64,000 nucleotides of DNA from Deltaproteobacteria bacterium (GCA_022703375.1 JAKLDS010000004.1:1-64000), one strand, 5' to 3'. Positions 8,726 through 18,684 are shown, counted from the first letter of the stretch. Made by a program: numbers and translations. Notes: generated from the letters alone by a model not told the origin.

Positions 8726-9259
8726 TTAACTATTTGTTTCAACCAGCGTATAATTACCGTCATCCCGGCGATAGACAATGCTGACGTTTTCCGAAGAAGA
8801 ATCGCGGTAAATTACAAACATATTATTGCTTTCTTCCATTTCCATGACTGCTTCGTCAATAGACATCGGTTTGAGCACTACTTTGCGAGTTTCCATAATG
8901 CGGCTTGCCACGGATTCGTAATTTTGCTCTCTATCCCCGCCCTTAACCTCACCATGTCGGATACTTCTTGGTTTATGATCTCTTATTCTTTCTCTTTGTT
9001 TTTTCAGCTGTTTCTCTATTTTAACAATACAACTGTCCACTGCCAGATGCATATCTTTTGCTTCTTCCTTGGCATTGACGTTCAAACCGTTGGCAGTGAG
9101 ATTGATTTCCGCAAAGTTCCTGAATTTCTCAGTGGAAAGGATGATATGCGCTTCGGCGGGCATATCCAGATATTTCTTCAACTTCAGAATTCTTTCTTCC
9201 GCATACACTTTCTGCCAGTTTTCACCTTCGCCGTTTCTGAAAGTTACCGAAATTTTCAT
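8726..9259 (-). CDS. hpf: Ribosome hibernation-promoting factor, long form
   Basis: This 177-residue protein has two domains. Residues 1 to about 105 form the ribosome-binding HPF/YfiA domain, and residues about 120-175 form the C-terminal dimerisation domain with SIDEAVMEMEESNNMFVIYRD-type sequence. The length marks it as long HPF, which pairs 70S ribosomes into 100S dimers without a separate RMF. This differs from the short Hpf of E. coli that sits at the same place beside rpoN. A strong GGAGGAATAAAC ribosome site precedes the ATG. A gap of about 160 bases separates it from rpoN. Confidence 0.93.
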   Translation of the reverse strand: MKISVTFRNGEGENWQKVYAEERILKLKKYLDMPAEAHIILSTEKFRNFAEINLTANGLNVNAKEEAKDMHLAVDSCIVKIEKQLKKQRERIRDHKPRSIRHGEVKGGDREQNYESVASRIMETRKVVLKPMSIDEAVMEMEESNNMFVIYRDSSSENVSIVYRRDDGNYTLVETNS

Positions 9260-9421
9260 GTTTATTCCTCCCTGATTTTATTATACTTATCCGTCACAAA
9301 CTTTACACTGATTCGCAATCAACCTTCGGCAACAAACGCCAGTTGGTATAAAGATGTAAAAAGCAAATGTCAATCTGTTTTTTAACATCATATTAATAAT
9401 CGCCATCCTCAAAGAAGGACT

Positions 9422-10900
9422 TTAAAAATATTTCTTCCTTTTCGACGACGGCAATATACCCATCATCTCTCTATATTTGGCAATGGTACGCCTGGCAATA
9501 TCAATCCCCTTTGTTTTCAGCAGGTCAACTATTTCACAATCGCTGTATGGTTTTTTGGGATCCTCCAGCGCCACTATTTTTTTGATTTCCTCTTTGACAC
9601 TTTTCGAAGCGATATTGTCGCCGCTGGTTCTCGCAATAGAACTGCCGAAAAAATATTTCATTTCATAAATGCCGCGCGGAGTATGCATATACTTGCTGGT
9701 CACAACCCGGCTGATTGTCGATTCATGCATTTCCACGTCGTCGGCAACATCGCGCAGAACAAGCGGTTTAAGAAAATCAATGCCTTTATCAAAAAATTCC
9801 TTCTGAAATTTAACGATACTTTCCGCAACTTTATAAATTGTTTTTTGCCGCTGCTGAATACTTTTAATAAGCCAGGTGGCTGATTGCACTTTTTCTCTAA
9901 TATACTTTTTTCCATTTTCCTCAGCATCGCTTTTCCCTTCATGTCCGCACAAACCGGCCATTACTTCGCGGTAAAAATTGCTTATCCGCAATCGCGGCAA
10001 TCCGTCGTCGTTGAGGATAACTTTATACTCATCCCCTGTTTTCACTACATATACATCGGGTATAATGGACTGTACCTTATCTTCAAAAAACCGGCTGCCG
10101 GGTTTGGGATCCATGTTGCTGATTAAGAGGATTGCTATCTCGACATCGCGCAGAGGAACTTTCATTTTACGGGCAATATGGACATAGTTCTTCAATTCCA
10201 GATCTTTCAGATAATCCCTGATGATAGCTTCAATGATTGAATTTTTCACACCCAACAGTCTTGCTTGAATCAGCAGGCATTCCTGCAAATTGCGGGCTGC
10301 TATCCCCGCCGGATCGAATTCCTGAATTCTTTGCAAAACCGCTTCCACAAAATCCGGTGCAACATCTTCCAAACCGGCGATTTCTTCGATTGTCGCACAC
10401 AGGTACCCATTCTGATCCAGATTGCCGATTATCTGGCTGCCGATGCGTATTTCATCTTCGGTGAAAGGCGAAAGCTTCATTTGCCACATCAAATGATTGG
10501 TTAAGGACTGGCTCTCCGAAAGCATATTGTCCCAGGCCGGGGCATCACCGTCTTTATGCTCATAACTGACGCCGACCGGACCGTAATCTTCCAGGTAACT
10601 GCTCCAGTCAAATTCTTCGCGTCCATCGCCCTCACCGGTCAGCTCTTCTGTTCGTTCAACAGCCTTGTTGTCTTCTTTTTCGATTGACTGGACATCTTCG
10701 GCAACTTCGGAATGAATTTCTTCTTCGGTTCCTTCCTCCGGCAAAGTTTCTTCCAACAGAGGATTTTCTTCCATTTCCTGATTAATTGTATCCACCAATT
10801 CCAAGCGGGAAAGCTGCAGCAGTTTTATGGCCTGCTGGAGCTGGGGGGTCATTATCAGTTGTTGAGAAAGCCTTAAATTTTGTTTTAATTCAAATGCCAT
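9422..10900 (-). CDS. rpoN: RNA polymerase sigma-54 factor
   Basis: This 492-residue protein shows the whole sigma-54 layout. Region I is Gln/Leu-rich (RLSQQLIMTPQLQQAIKLLQ, residues about 10-29). An acidic region II (about 45-95) follows, then the core-binding and HTH regions, and the RpoN box ARRTIAKYRE near residue 470. It directs transcription from -24/-12 promoters and needs bacterial enhancer-binding proteins. It sits directly after lptB and before hpf, as in E. coli and most proteobacteria. I saw no convincing sigma-54 promoter inside the window, so its targets are elsewhere. Confidence 0.97.
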   Translation of the reverse strand: MAFELKQNLRLSQQLIMTPQLQQAIKLLQLSRLELVDTINQEMEENPLLEETLPEEGTEEEIHSEVAEDVQSIEKEDNKAVERTEELTGEGDGREEFDWSSYLEDYGPVGVSYEHKDGDAPAWDNMLSESQSLTNHLMWQMKLSPFTEDEIRIGSQIIGNLDQNGYLCATIEEIAGLEDVAPDFVEAVLQRIQEFDPAGIAARNLQECLLIQARLLGVKNSIIEAIIRDYLKDLELKNYVHIARKMKVPLRDVEIAILLISNMDPKPGSRFFEDKVQSIIPDVYVVKTGDEYKVILNDDGLPRLRISNFYREVMAGLCGHEGKSDAEENGKKYIREKVQSATWLIKSIQQRQKTIYKVAESIVKFQKEFFDKGIDFLKPLVLRDVADDVEMHESTISRVVTSKYMHTPRGIYEMKYFFGSSIARTSGDNIASKSVKEEIKKIVALEDPKKPYSDCEIVDLLKTKGIDIARRTIAKYREMMGILPSSKRKKYF

Positions 10901-10930
10901 TTCATTATTCCAACTAATTTACAATAATAA

Positions 10931-11653
10931 TCACAGAACAAAATCTTCGCCGAAATAAAATTTCCTGGCCAGTTCACTTGCGGCAATAACATCAGGATTG
11001 CCTTCAACAAGAATTGCCCCTTCATTAACAATATACGCCCTGTCGCAACAGGAAAGCGTCTCCCGCACATTATGATCTGATATAATGATTCCTATTCCTT
11101 TATTTTTCAGTTTACCAATGATTTTTTGAATATCGGCAACCGCCAGCGGATCAATGCCGGCAAAAGGCTCGTCCAAAAGAATATATTTGGGTGACGTAAC
11201 AAGCGCTCTGGTAATTTCCACCCGTCGTCGCTCACCTCCGGAAAGGGAATAGGCGTGGTTCTTAGCCAGGGCAGTGAGATCAAGCTCGGCCAGCAGCTCT
11301 CCGAGCCTCTCGCGTCTTTCTTCCTCATGCAAATCGAGTGTTTCCAGAATAGCCAGGATATTCTCTTCCACTGTCAGCTTGCGAAAGATAGATGGTTCCT
11401 GCGGCAGATAGTTAAGACCCCTTCTTGCCCTCTTATACATCGGATAGCCGCTGATATCCTCGCCATCGAGGAAAATCATCCCCTCATCAGGCTTTACCAA
11501 ACCGACTATCATATAAAAAGTCGTGGTTTTCCCTGCACCGTTGGGCCCCAGCAATCCGACCACTTCTCCCGGCGAAATAGCCAAATCAATCTGATTTACT
11601 ACCTTTCTTTTATGATAAATCTTAACTAAGCCCTTCGCTGATAAATTACCCAT
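10931..11653 (-). CDS. lptB: LPS export ABC transporter ATP-binding protein LptB
   Basis: This 240-residue ABC ATPase has Walker A GPNGAGKT (residues 36-43), a Q-loop region LPQEPSIFRKLT, the signature LSGGERRRVEI and Walker B YILLDEPFAGIDP. The LSGGERRR and LNYLPQEPSIFRKL stretches are typical of LptB. It drives LptFG to extract lipopolysaccharide from the inner membrane and pass it along the LptCA bridge. It lies three bases after lptA, and lptA and lptC are upstream, so the operon order is lptC-lptA-lptB-rpoN. No lptF or lptG is in view. Confidence 0.96.
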   Translation of the reverse strand: MGNLSAKGLVKIYHKRKVVNQIDLAISPGEVVGLLGPNGAGKTTTFYMIVGLVKPDEGMIFLDGEDISGYPMYKRARRGLNYLPQEPSIFRKLTVEENILAILETLDLHEEERRERLGELLAELDLTALAKNHAYSLSGGERRRVEITRALVTSPKYILLDEPFAGIDPLAVADIQKIIGKLKNKGIGIIISDHNVRETLSCCDRAYIVNEGAILVEGNPDVIAASELARKFYFGEDFVL

Positions 11654-11656
11654 ATT

Positions 11657-12214
11657 TTATTTCTTCACTTCATCCTTGTCTTCCGGGTAAACTTCCATCC
11701 AGACTTGTTTGCCTTCACACCTTTCAACTGTTCCGCGATCTTCATTAAGATAAATAATTACCTTGCATCCTTTTACCGTATTTCTGTTTTCTTTTAAAAC
11801 CGGATTTCCCGTCATGACAATCTGACCGGTATCCTGATAATAAACTGCCTCATCGCCTGTGGCAATTCTTTTCAGTTGAGTTACCACAACATTCCCCTTG
11901 GCTTCAATTCTATCCAGATCTCCGGTGCCTTCAATTCCTTTTGGTCCTATTTTCTCTTTCTTAACAGCTTCTTTCTTGTAATACAAAGTCAGTTTGTCTG
12001 TTTGCAGAACAACATCGCCCTGCTTGGCTACAGCATGCCCGGAAAAAACAACCATCTTCGTTTCGTTATAGGCATCCATTTTGTCCGAGGTAATTTCTAT
12101 GGGCTCTTTTTTGTTGAATTTATTTTTAACAGGTGAATTATCCCGGGCATCGGCGATAAAAGCTGCAAACAATATTATCATTAAAGCAATCAAATATATT
12201 TTTTTTCTGTTCAT
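11657..12214 (-). CDS. lptA: LPS transport periplasmic protein LptA
   Basis: This 185-residue protein begins with a signal peptide (hydrophobic residues about 5-22, ending near ADA). The OstA/LptA domain follows, with PIEITSDKMDAYNETKMVVFSGHAVAKQGDVVLQ-type repeats that form the beta-jellyroll bridging inner and outer membranes. Its length fits LptA (about 170-190 residues). It is placed between lptC and lptB with gaps of 12 and 3 bases. The Lys/Glu-rich C-terminus (EDKDEVKK) is normal for this family. Confidence 0.92.
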   Translation of the reverse strand: MNRKKIYLIALMIILFAAFIADARDNSPVKNKFNKKEPIEITSDKMDAYNETKMVVFSGHAVAKQGDVVLQTDKLTLYYKKEAVKKEKIGPKGIEGTGDLDRIEAKGNVVVTQLKRIATGDEAVYYQDTGQIVMTGNPVLKENRNTVKGCKVIIYLNEDRGTVERCEGKQVWMEVYPEDKDEVKK

Positions 12215-12226
12215 TGTATTTTTCGC

Positions 12227-12790
12227 TTATTTAATATTCGCCTTTATTGCCGAACTAAGATTCAGTTCCCCGGTATTCATGTAAAGAGTCAAACCCACAC
12301 CTTTAATTTTCATGGTTTTGCTCTCCATCATCACGGGAGCTTCCGTATAAAACTTTTTTTCCGCATCGCTGTAATTCAAATGATCAGTGGTAAAACGATC
12401 TCCCGTCTCCGATACGATAACGACATTACCGCTAATTTCAATGTTTTTCTTATCAGTCAGCATTTTGCCTTTATCACCGGTCATCGTATAAATCTTTTTT
12501 TCCTCGGTCGTTAATTTAATCTGAACTTTATCGAACAGAGCATAATTCTCCTTTTTGTAATATTTGGCTGTCTGAGCTTTAACTTCCCATTTGGAATTGC
12601 CTTCTCCGACTTCCGTGAAAACAAAATCCCTGATTTGCAGATCAACCTGGTCGGGCAATATTTTCAACAGTGCCGACGCCTTGTTTTGGGCAGTTTTTAT
12701 TGCCATAAATACAGCAATTGTCAACACGACCAAAAAAATACATATAGATGATATAATTATCTTTTTTTTACTGAATTTAATATTTTTCAA
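12227..12790 (-). CDS. lptC: LPS export protein LptC
   Basis: This 187-residue protein has one N-terminal membrane helix (residues about 9-29) and an LptC/OstA-like periplasmic domain (about 45-185). Typical stretches are TKYYKKENYALFDKVQI-like sequence, MTGDKGKMLTDKKNIEISGNV and the closing VGLTLYMNTGEL. It accepts LPS from LptBFG and hands it to LptA. The start is a TTG (12788-12790). The upstream ribosome site GGAAAGAAG is moderate, and no ATG lies nearby in frame. It is the first gene of the transcript that runs to rapZ. The kdsC gene that usually precedes it is absent. Confidence 0.88.
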   Translation of the reverse strand: MKNIKFSKKKIIISSICIFLVVLTIAVFMAIKTAQNKASALLKILPDQVDLQIRDFVFTEVGEGNSKWEVKAQTAKYYKKENYALFDKVQIKLTTEEKKIYTMTGDKGKMLTDKKNIEISGNVVIVSETGDRFTTDHLNYSDAEKKFYTEAPVMMESKTMKIKGVGLTLYMNTGELNLSSAIKANIK

Positions 12791-12835
12791 TCAATGGACT
12801 TCTTTCCGGCTTGCATTTTGCTTATTTTATAGCAT

Positions 12836-12864
12836 TGAGATTCAAATATGTAAAGATATAATGA
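12836..12864 (-). promoter_or_regulatory. Candidate sigma-70 promoter of the lptC-rpoN operon
   Basis: On the minus strand TTTACA (12859-12864) and TATAAA (12836-12841) are separated by 17 bases, about 46 bases ahead of the lptC start. Confidence 0.6.
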
Positions 12865-13142
12865 ATTTAATGCAGCTAAAAAACAGCTGGCCGGCAGGAA
12901 ATTGATAAGATTTAAAGACAACTTTTCGGCTTTATTTTTATTTGTGAAATAACACCAGATAACAACTGCTCAAATACTTTTCCTGTAACTGATACAGTTT
13001 TATCCAGCATACAGAGGGTAATAATAAAATTATCTGGAATATTTTATGGACATAACATCATTCCTTGCATCTGCGGCAAAAGTCTGCGTAAAAAAGGAAA
13101 CTAAGGAAACTGTGGAAGATGATACCGTTATCTCGTTTTCGT
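12865..13142. other. Intergenic region between lptC and the MltD-like gene
   Basis: No gene is well supported. A plus-strand ATG frame at 13047 (54 codons) runs antisense into the 3' end of the MltD-like gene and has no clear ribosome site. The rest is AT-rich, without a terminator-like hairpin that I could find. Confidence 0.4.
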
Positions 13143-15104
13143 TTATTTTATTATCAGGACCTGACCGGGTATCAATGTGTCATCAGCCGATAGCTTGTTC
13201 ATGTCCATAATTCTGGCCACACTGATATTATTCTTTCTGGCGATGATGGATAAATTTTCTCCTCGAGTTACAATATGCTTATTATTTCCCAGCTTTTCCA
13301 GATCAACGGCGTTAAGCGTTTGATTAGCTATCTGCATTTTCTTTTTCGAGCTTCTATCTTCACTTTTTTCTTCGCTGTTAATGGCTTCCGCACCGGATAA
13401 CTTCAGCTTCTGTCCAACTCGGATAGAATTGCTTTTTAAATTATTCAGTTCTTTTATCTGGGCAGGAGAAATATCAAATTTCTTTGCTATTAATAAAATA
13501 GAGTCCCCTTTTTTAACTTTGTAAATCTGTCCCGCTGTCAACGGCTGGTTTTGTTGGACTTTTGCTGTTTTAACCTGCAGCTTACCTTTCACCACTCTGG
13601 TTTGACGAATGATGGGAATCCTGATTTTTTGACCTGCAACCAGGCCTTTTTTAGCGCTCACTCTATTATACGAAATTATCGAAGAAGATGAAACTCTGTA
13701 TTTTTTGGCAATACTGGCAATTGTATCACCCTTTCTTACGCGATGTCTGACAAAGACTGTTCGGACAGATGCAAAATGCGGCTTTTCACTTTCCGGTATC
13801 TCGGCCGCCACCATATTAAATCGGCTTAACAAATCGGCGGGAATTTTTAAATCATATTCCCTGTCCGGAGTTATCCGGTATCTCAATTCGGTATTCAGGC
13901 TGGTAAGCAGATCCTCGGATACTTCCAGTTTGGCGGCAATATCCTGGAGCTTCATTATCCTATTAACCTTAACTTTCTCATACTGCTTTTGTTTTTCAGC
14001 AACACCGGCCAGATCCATCCCGTATTTACCGGGATTTTTAATAATATGAAGAGTTGCCAGAAAACGGGGAACATAGCGCGCCGTTTCCCGCGGCAATTGA
14101 TTGTAAAGGTCCCAGAAGCGATCGAAGTAATTGACATGCTGCCTTGATATGACTCGCATTACCCTTCCTTCGCCGCAGTTATAAGCTGCCAGCACTGTCA
14201 TCCAGTCGCCAAACATGCTGTGTAATTCTTTTAAATAGGCGATTGCTGCATGGGTTGATTTTTCTGCATCCATCCGTTCGTCAATCCACTCGTCGCGGCT
14301 CAGGCCGAATTTATAACCGGTTGACGGAATGAATTGCCAGAGTCCCAGAGCCCGGGCGCTGGAAAGTGCGGATATCTTAAATCCGCTCTCTACAAGCGGC
14401 AGCCAGGATAGTTCTTCCGGCAGGCCGGCCTTTCTTAATTCCTGAACCATCATCTCACGGTATATGCCGGAACGCTGATAGGAAGAAATAAAAAACTCTC
14501 TTTCATAACCTTGAAAAGAGCGAATTTCCTTTTCCACATCTGAATTCATAACCAGCGGTATTTCGCTGGCTTTACCGCTGGCCACCGTCTGCCTCGCCGA
14601 ATAAATGGCCAGGACTCGCCGCGAAATCAAGAGGCGTAAATCATCTTTCTGTCTTGCTATTTCTATATCGCCGTCAGTATCGAGAATCAATGCATAAGCT
14701 CTGTCCAATGTATCGAGAGCGTCTTCCACGTCTCCTTTTTCCCAGGAGCTATCCGCCAATTCCAACAGATCGAGCGCCCTCTCCATCATGTCCTGCTCTT
14801 CTTCTTTCTCTTTTTGCGCTTCACTGTCGTCTTGATTTTTTGTGTCTGCCGTGTTTTGTTTTTCCGCCTGATGTGCTACCGGCTTCTTTTCATCACCGGC
14901 TTCGTTTTGCTGCATTCCCGCCTGCGCCAGAACCAGATTGTTAACGATAACTGCTTCTGCCTTGTTATTTTCCTGTTGATCAGACGACAAAGATTCCTGT
15001 GATAATTTATCCGATTTGCTGTCCGCAATACTCAGCAGAGGTAATATGAGCATTACAAAAAGGATAACCGACCACACCAGAAAATAATTTTTCTTTTCTA
15101 TCAT
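13143..15104 (-). CDS. MltD-like membrane-bound lytic transglycosylase with three LysM domains
   Basis: This 653-residue protein has an N-terminal hydrophobic segment (about 8-26), then a Gln/Lys/Glu-rich linker (to about 110) and a helical region. A family-1 lytic transglycosylase (SLT) domain lies at about 215-330, with catalytic Glu239 in LPLVESGF and the following ALGLWQFIPSTG and AYNCGEGRV motifs. Three LysM peptidoglycan-binding domains follow (about 450-495, 520-565 and 605-650). It cleaves glycan strands in the periplasm to form anhydro-muropeptides. No lipobox Cys is seen, unlike E. coli MltD. The ATG at 15104 has AAGGAG eight bases upstream. The TTG at 15110 would be too close to it. 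Confidence 0.9.
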   Translation of the reverse strand: MIEKKNYFLVWSVILFVMLILPLLSIADSKSDKLSQESLSSDQQENNKAEAVIVNNLVLAQAGMQQNEAGDEKKPVAHQAEKQNTADTKNQDDSEAQKEKEEEQDMMERALDLLELADSSWEKGDVEDALDTLDRAYALILDTDGDIEIARQKDDLRLLISRRVLAIYSARQTVASGKASEIPLVMNSDVEKEIRSFQGYEREFFISSYQRSGIYREMMVQELRKAGLPEELSWLPLVESGFKISALSSARALGLWQFIPSTGYKFGLSRDEWIDERMDAEKSTHAAIAYLKELHSMFGDWMTVLAAYNCGEGRVMRVISRQHVNYFDRFWDLYNQLPRETARYVPRFLATLHIIKNPGKYGMDLAGVAEKQKQYEKVKVNRIMKLQDIAAKLEVSEDLLTSLNTELRYRITPDREYDLKIPADLLSRFNMVAAEIPESEKPHFASVRTVFVRHRVRKGDTIASIAKKYRVSSSSIISYNRVSAKKGLVAGQKIRIPIIRQTRVVKGKLQVKTAKVQQNQPLTAGQIYKVKKGDSILLIAKKFDISPAQIKELNNLKSNSIRVGQKLKLSGAEAINSEEKSEDRSSKKKMQIANQTLNAVDLEKLGNNKHIVTRGENLSIIARKNNISVARIMDMNKLSADDTLIPGQVLIIK

Positions 15105-15215
15105 CAACAATACTCCTTAATAATGTCTGATTTTTCCGTCCGCCATTTTTCGCAAAGGCAGCAATAAGCCAATTTAATGTTATTTTATATCATACTTTTT
15201 CTTTTTTCCCAAAAT

Positions 15216-16308
15216 TTAATTCATCAGATAACCCTGAATGAATTCATCAATATCACCGTCCAACACTTTAGCCGGATTGCTGTTTTCCAGATTAGTCCTA
15301 TGATCTTTGACCATTTTGTAGGGATGCAAAACGTATGAACGAATCTGGCTGCCCCAGGCAATATCCTTTTTCAGCTTGTTTTCTTCATCCATTTTTTCAT
15401 TTTTCTGCTGTAGTTCACGCTCGTAAAGCCTTGATTTCAGGTACTTCATAGCCATCGCTTTATTCTTATGTTGAGAGCGTTCATTCTGGCACTGAACAAC
15501 AATATTAGTAGGCAGGTGAGTAATGCGCACGGCAGAATCAGTCTTGTTGACATGTTGTCCGCCCTTGCCCCCGGAACGAAAGGTGTCAATACGTAAATCA
15601 TCATCCTTGATTTCAATTTTAATTTCATCATCAACTTCCGGATAAACATAAACGGAAGCGAAAGAGGTGTGGCGGCGAGCAGAAGCATCAAAAGGAGAAA
15701 TTCTCACCAGACGATGGATACCGATTTCGGCTTTGGCAAATCCATAAGCATATTCTCCTTCCAGAGTGAATGATACGCTTTTTATTCCGGCTTCATCACC
15801 GGGCAGGCAATCTATAATGCTAGCAGCAAAACCTTTTTGCTCCGCCCAGCGCAGATACATGCGCAACAGCATTTCCGCCCAGTCCTGCGCTTCCGTACCG
15901 CCGGCACCAGCATGAATGGAGACGATGGCGTTCATCGGATCCTGTTCGCTCGCCAGCATCATCTTTAGCTCTTCCTGGCGTACTGAGGTATTTAGCTGCT
16001 CCAGTTCCTCACTGATATCATCCAGCACCTGCTCGTCTTTTTCCTCCTGAGCAATAGCCCACAATGATTCAATGTTATTAATTTCCTTATGATATTTCTT
16101 CCATTTATCCAGAGAATTGAGCAGCTTTGTTTTCTGTTGCAATATGTTGCGCGCCTTTTCCTGATCATCCCAAAAATCTTTCTTCAGACATAATTCTTCC
16201 AGATCTCTTATTTTCAGTTCCAGTTCCGGAACGTCAAAGACAGCCCCCGATGTAATTAATTCTCTTTTTTAAATCATTTATTTTTTCCTGCATGTTTTCC
16301 ATCAACAT
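15216..16308 (-). CDS. prfB: Peptide chain release factor 2, expressed by programmed +1 frameshift
   Basis: The gene is in two frames. ORF1 starts at ATG 16306-16308, seven bases after GGAGG, and encodes 24 residues ending ...IGGCL at an in-frame TGA (16234-16236). A +1 shift on CTT-TGA-C continues into 339 further residues beginning DVPELELKIRDL. The total is 363 residues, against the usual ~365 for RF2. The shifted frame has the RF2 stop-recognition motif SPF (in SPFDASARRHT) and the catalytic GGQ (in SGGKGGQHVNKTDSAV). RF2 releases peptides at UGA and UAA, so its own level controls the shift. The start lies inside the 3' end of lnt, overlapping by 35 bases. Confidence 0.95.
16233..16248 (-). 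promoter_or_regulatory. prfB autoregulatory +1 frameshift site
   Basis: On the minus strand the site reads GGG-GGC-TGT-CTT-TGA-C. It has a Shine-Dalgarno-like G run, three bases' spacing by the TGT codon, the slippery CTT, and a TGA followed by C, which is the weakest termination context. It matches E. coli AGG-GGG-TAT-CTT-TGA-C in spacing. Confidence 0.93.
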
Positions 16309-17851
16309 TGATGAACCTCCTTTTCAAATCCCCCAAAATAAAAAATATGACTACAAGACAACTTATCAATACCAGAATATCACCAGTAACAGAATAAATT
16401 GTGGGCACAGCAACGAACCGGACTTTACCATTTAAGGCGGTCTTTTCAAATATTTTTGTTTGCGCAATAATCCGGCCGGCCGGATCAACAATACCGGATA
16501 TTCCCGTATTGGCGGCACGCACCAGATACATGCGTGTTTCCACCGCGCGCAGCACCGCCATGGAAAAATGCTGATACGGGGCCGAAGTACGACCAAACCA
16601 GGCGTCATTCGTAATGGTCAGCAGCAATCTTGCTCCATCTCGTTTATACATCCTCGCCGCTTCCGGCAGAATCGCTTCATAACAGATGAGGATTCCTATT
16701 TTCTGGCGAGCCATCTGTAAAGACTGATAGCCCTCACCCACGGCAAAATCTCCCATACCGGCAGTTAATTTGCCGATAAAGGGAAACCAGTTACGCAGCG
16801 GCACATATTCTCCATAGGGAACGAGATGGACTTTATCGTACTTTCCGGCAATTGCTCCTTCCGGCGATATCAGATATGCGCTGTTGTAATATGCCTTTTC
16901 CCGCTTTTTTGTCACGTAACTGGGTGAACCGAATAAAAACCAGCTTTTTGTCGTGGTCGCTATTTCATTTATCTGTTGCTGCATCGGGCTTTCATCCTGA
17001 AAATAAAAAGGAATGGCTGTCTCCGGCCAGACAATCAGGCTATGCGGTGCCGGCATATTTCCCAAAGAAAGCTTCTTGTAAATATTAACGGTTTCTTTCT
17101 GATAATTTCCATCCCATTTGACGGATTGATCAATATTACCCTGTACCAGATAAACATCGGTGCCGGAAAATTTTTCAGAGATTCTGTAAACGTGGTTCAC
17201 CCGCAGATAGCCATAACAATAAACAATCAGCATAATAAAAGCGACGGCCACTGCCGCCGCCACTTCCCTTTTCGATTTTTTTATCACTAAATTACAGACA
17301 ACTGCATTCACCAACACTATAATAAATGACATTCCGTAAACTCCGGCAATGTCGGCAAACTGAATGAAATAAAAATTCAGATATTGTGAGTAGCCCAGGT
17401 TTTCCCATGGGAAACCAGTCAACAATTGTGATTTTAAGTATTCCAGGGAAATCCAGAGAAGCGGGGCCAGAAGGTATAACGGCATTTTTCCCCGCAGATA
17501 AACAATACCCAAAGCAAAAAAAGCAATATACAGGCTTAAATAAGCCGCCAGCAGCAGCATGATGACTACGCCCAGAAAATAAGGCAGATGTCCGTAATTA
17601 ACAACAACATAGACAATCCAGTAAATTAATCCGATATTAAAAACAATGCCGCAGATAAAACCTGCCAGGAATGCCTGCCTTAAAGAAGTTGCAGAATTGA
17701 GCGCCAGAAAAAGAGGGATAAGGGCAATCCAGGCCAGATAGCCGCTACCATATTTCGGAAAAGAAAGAAATAACAAGACACCCGAAGCCAGAGCCAGAAA
17801 ATAATAATTCCATTTGCTGTTATTGATTTTTTCACAATTTCCTGTCTTCAA
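16274..17851 (-). CDS. lnt: Apolipoprotein N-acyltransferase
   Basis: This 525-residue protein has about seven hydrophobic segments in its N-terminal 220 residues and one near the C-terminus (about 490-512). They surround a periplasmic nitrilase domain. The catalytic triad is readable: Glu in VWPETAIPFY, Lys in YDKVHLVPYGEYVPLR and Cys in ILICYEAILPE. Lnt adds the third acyl chain to the N-terminal Cys of lipoproteins. The start is TTG 17849-17851, overlapping the corC stop (TTGA), with GGGA upstream, and no suitable ATG is near. The corC-lnt pair matches E. coli ybeX-lnt. The 3' end carries the prfB start. Confidence 0.95.
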   Translation of the reverse strand: MKTGNCEKINNSKWNYYFLALASGVLLFLSFPKYGSGYLAWIALIPLFLALNSATSLRQAFLAGFICGIVFNIGLIYWIVYVVVNYGHLPYFLGVVIMLLLAAYLSLYIAFFALGIVYLRGKMPLYLLAPLLWISLEYLKSQLLTGFPWENLGYSQYLNFYFIQFADIAGVYGMSFIIVLVNAVVCNLVIKKSKREVAAAVAVAFIMLIVYCYGYLRVNHVYRISEKFSGTDVYLVQGNIDQSVKWDGNYQKETVNIYKKLSLGNMPAPHSLIVWPETAIPFYFQDESPMQQQINEIATTTKSWFLFGSPSYVTKKREKAYYNSAYLISPEGAIAGKYDKVHLVPYGEYVPLRNWFPFIGKLTAGMGDFAVGEGYQSLQMARQKIGILICYEAILPEAARMYKRDGARLLLTITNDAWFGRTSAPYQHFSMAVLRAVETRMYLVRAANTGISGIVDPAGRIIAQTKIFEKTALNGKVRFVAVPTIYSVTGDILVLISCLVVIFFILGDLKRRFINVDGKHAGKNK

Positions 17852-18684
17852 TTTACTATTTCCCGGTCTTTCTCATCATTTTTTAAGATTTTTACCCTGA
17901 CTTTTTTTATGGTGCGTTCATCTGCCTTTTCAATAGTTAATTCCATCCCCTGCATCTGCAATTTTTCTCCCGGCAAAGGGATTCTCTTGATTTTATGCAA
18001 AATCAAACCACCGATAGTTTCGTAATGCCCTTTTTCAAAATTAACATTTAAGAAGTCTTCCACCTTTTCTATTTCCATCCGGCCTTCGATAATTACAGAT
18101 CCGTCTGCTGATTTTAAAATGCCTTCCGTGCCGGTTTCGACATCATATTCGTCGTCAATCTCCCCGACTATTTCCTCGAGCAGATCTTCAAAGGAAACAA
18201 GGCCTGAGGTTCCGCCATATTCGTCAATTACTATGGCCATGTGGTACTTTTTTTCCTTGAGTTCGTAAAACAATGAATGAATATTCTTTGTTTCCGGAAT
18301 GTAATAAGGTTTGCGCAAACAACCCCAGATATTTTCCCTGGTCATTTGCCTGGACCAGAATTTCAGCAGATCCTTGACATTCAGAATGCCGATAATGTTG
18401 TCAATGGAATCACGGTATACCGGGATGCGGGTATGGCCGGATTCAGCCAGATCCGCAATGATCTTTTCAATTGTTTCTTCCGTACTGATGGCAATGATTG
18501 CCGTACGCGGCACCATAACTTCCCGCACTACAATATTCCTGAATTCCATTATATTCTCGATCATTTCACAGGCTGATGAATCAATGGCTTCCTTTTCCTG
18601 AGCTATTTTCAGTGCATGTCTTATTTTATTTTTATAATATTCCTGATCGTGCCGGAAAATCAGTCTGATAATTTTATCTAGCAA
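17848..18684 (-). CDS. corC: CorC/HlyC-family CBS-domain protein
   Basis: This 278-residue protein has no membrane segments. It has an N-terminal helix region, two CBS domains (residues about 60-180) and a C-terminal CorC/HlyC domain (about 200-270). Family features are [39 protein letters not shown] and [21 protein letters not shown]. The group is linked to magnesium and cobalt efflux and adenine-nucleotide sensing, but its direct biochemical role is not settled. The start is TTG 18682-18684 with GGGAGG seven bases upstream. It precedes lnt with a four-base overlap. Confidence 0.9.
   Translation of the reverse strand: MLDKIIRLIFRHDQEYYKNKIRHALKIAQEKEAIDSSACEMIENIMEFRNIVVREVMVPRTAIIAISTEETIEKIIADLAESGHTRIPVYRDSIDNIIGILNVKDLLKFWSRQMTRENIWGCLRKPYYIPETKNIHSLFYELKEKKYHMAIVIDEYGGTSGLVSFEDLLEEIVGEIDDEYDVETGTEGILKSADGSVIIEGRMEIEKVEDFLNVNFEKGHYETIGGLILHKIKRIPLPGEKLQMQGMELTIEKADERTIKKVRVKILKNDEKDREIVN

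Noticed and set aside
13047-13211. Plus-strand 54-codon frame beginning MDITSFLASAAK
   Set aside because: It runs antisense into the 3' end of the MltD-like gene, has no clear ribosome site and no recognisable family.
15216-16142. prfB as a 308-residue gene starting at 16142
   Set aside because: That start is a TTG in the middle of the RF2 N-terminal domain. The frameshift structure upstream accounts for the full-length protein.
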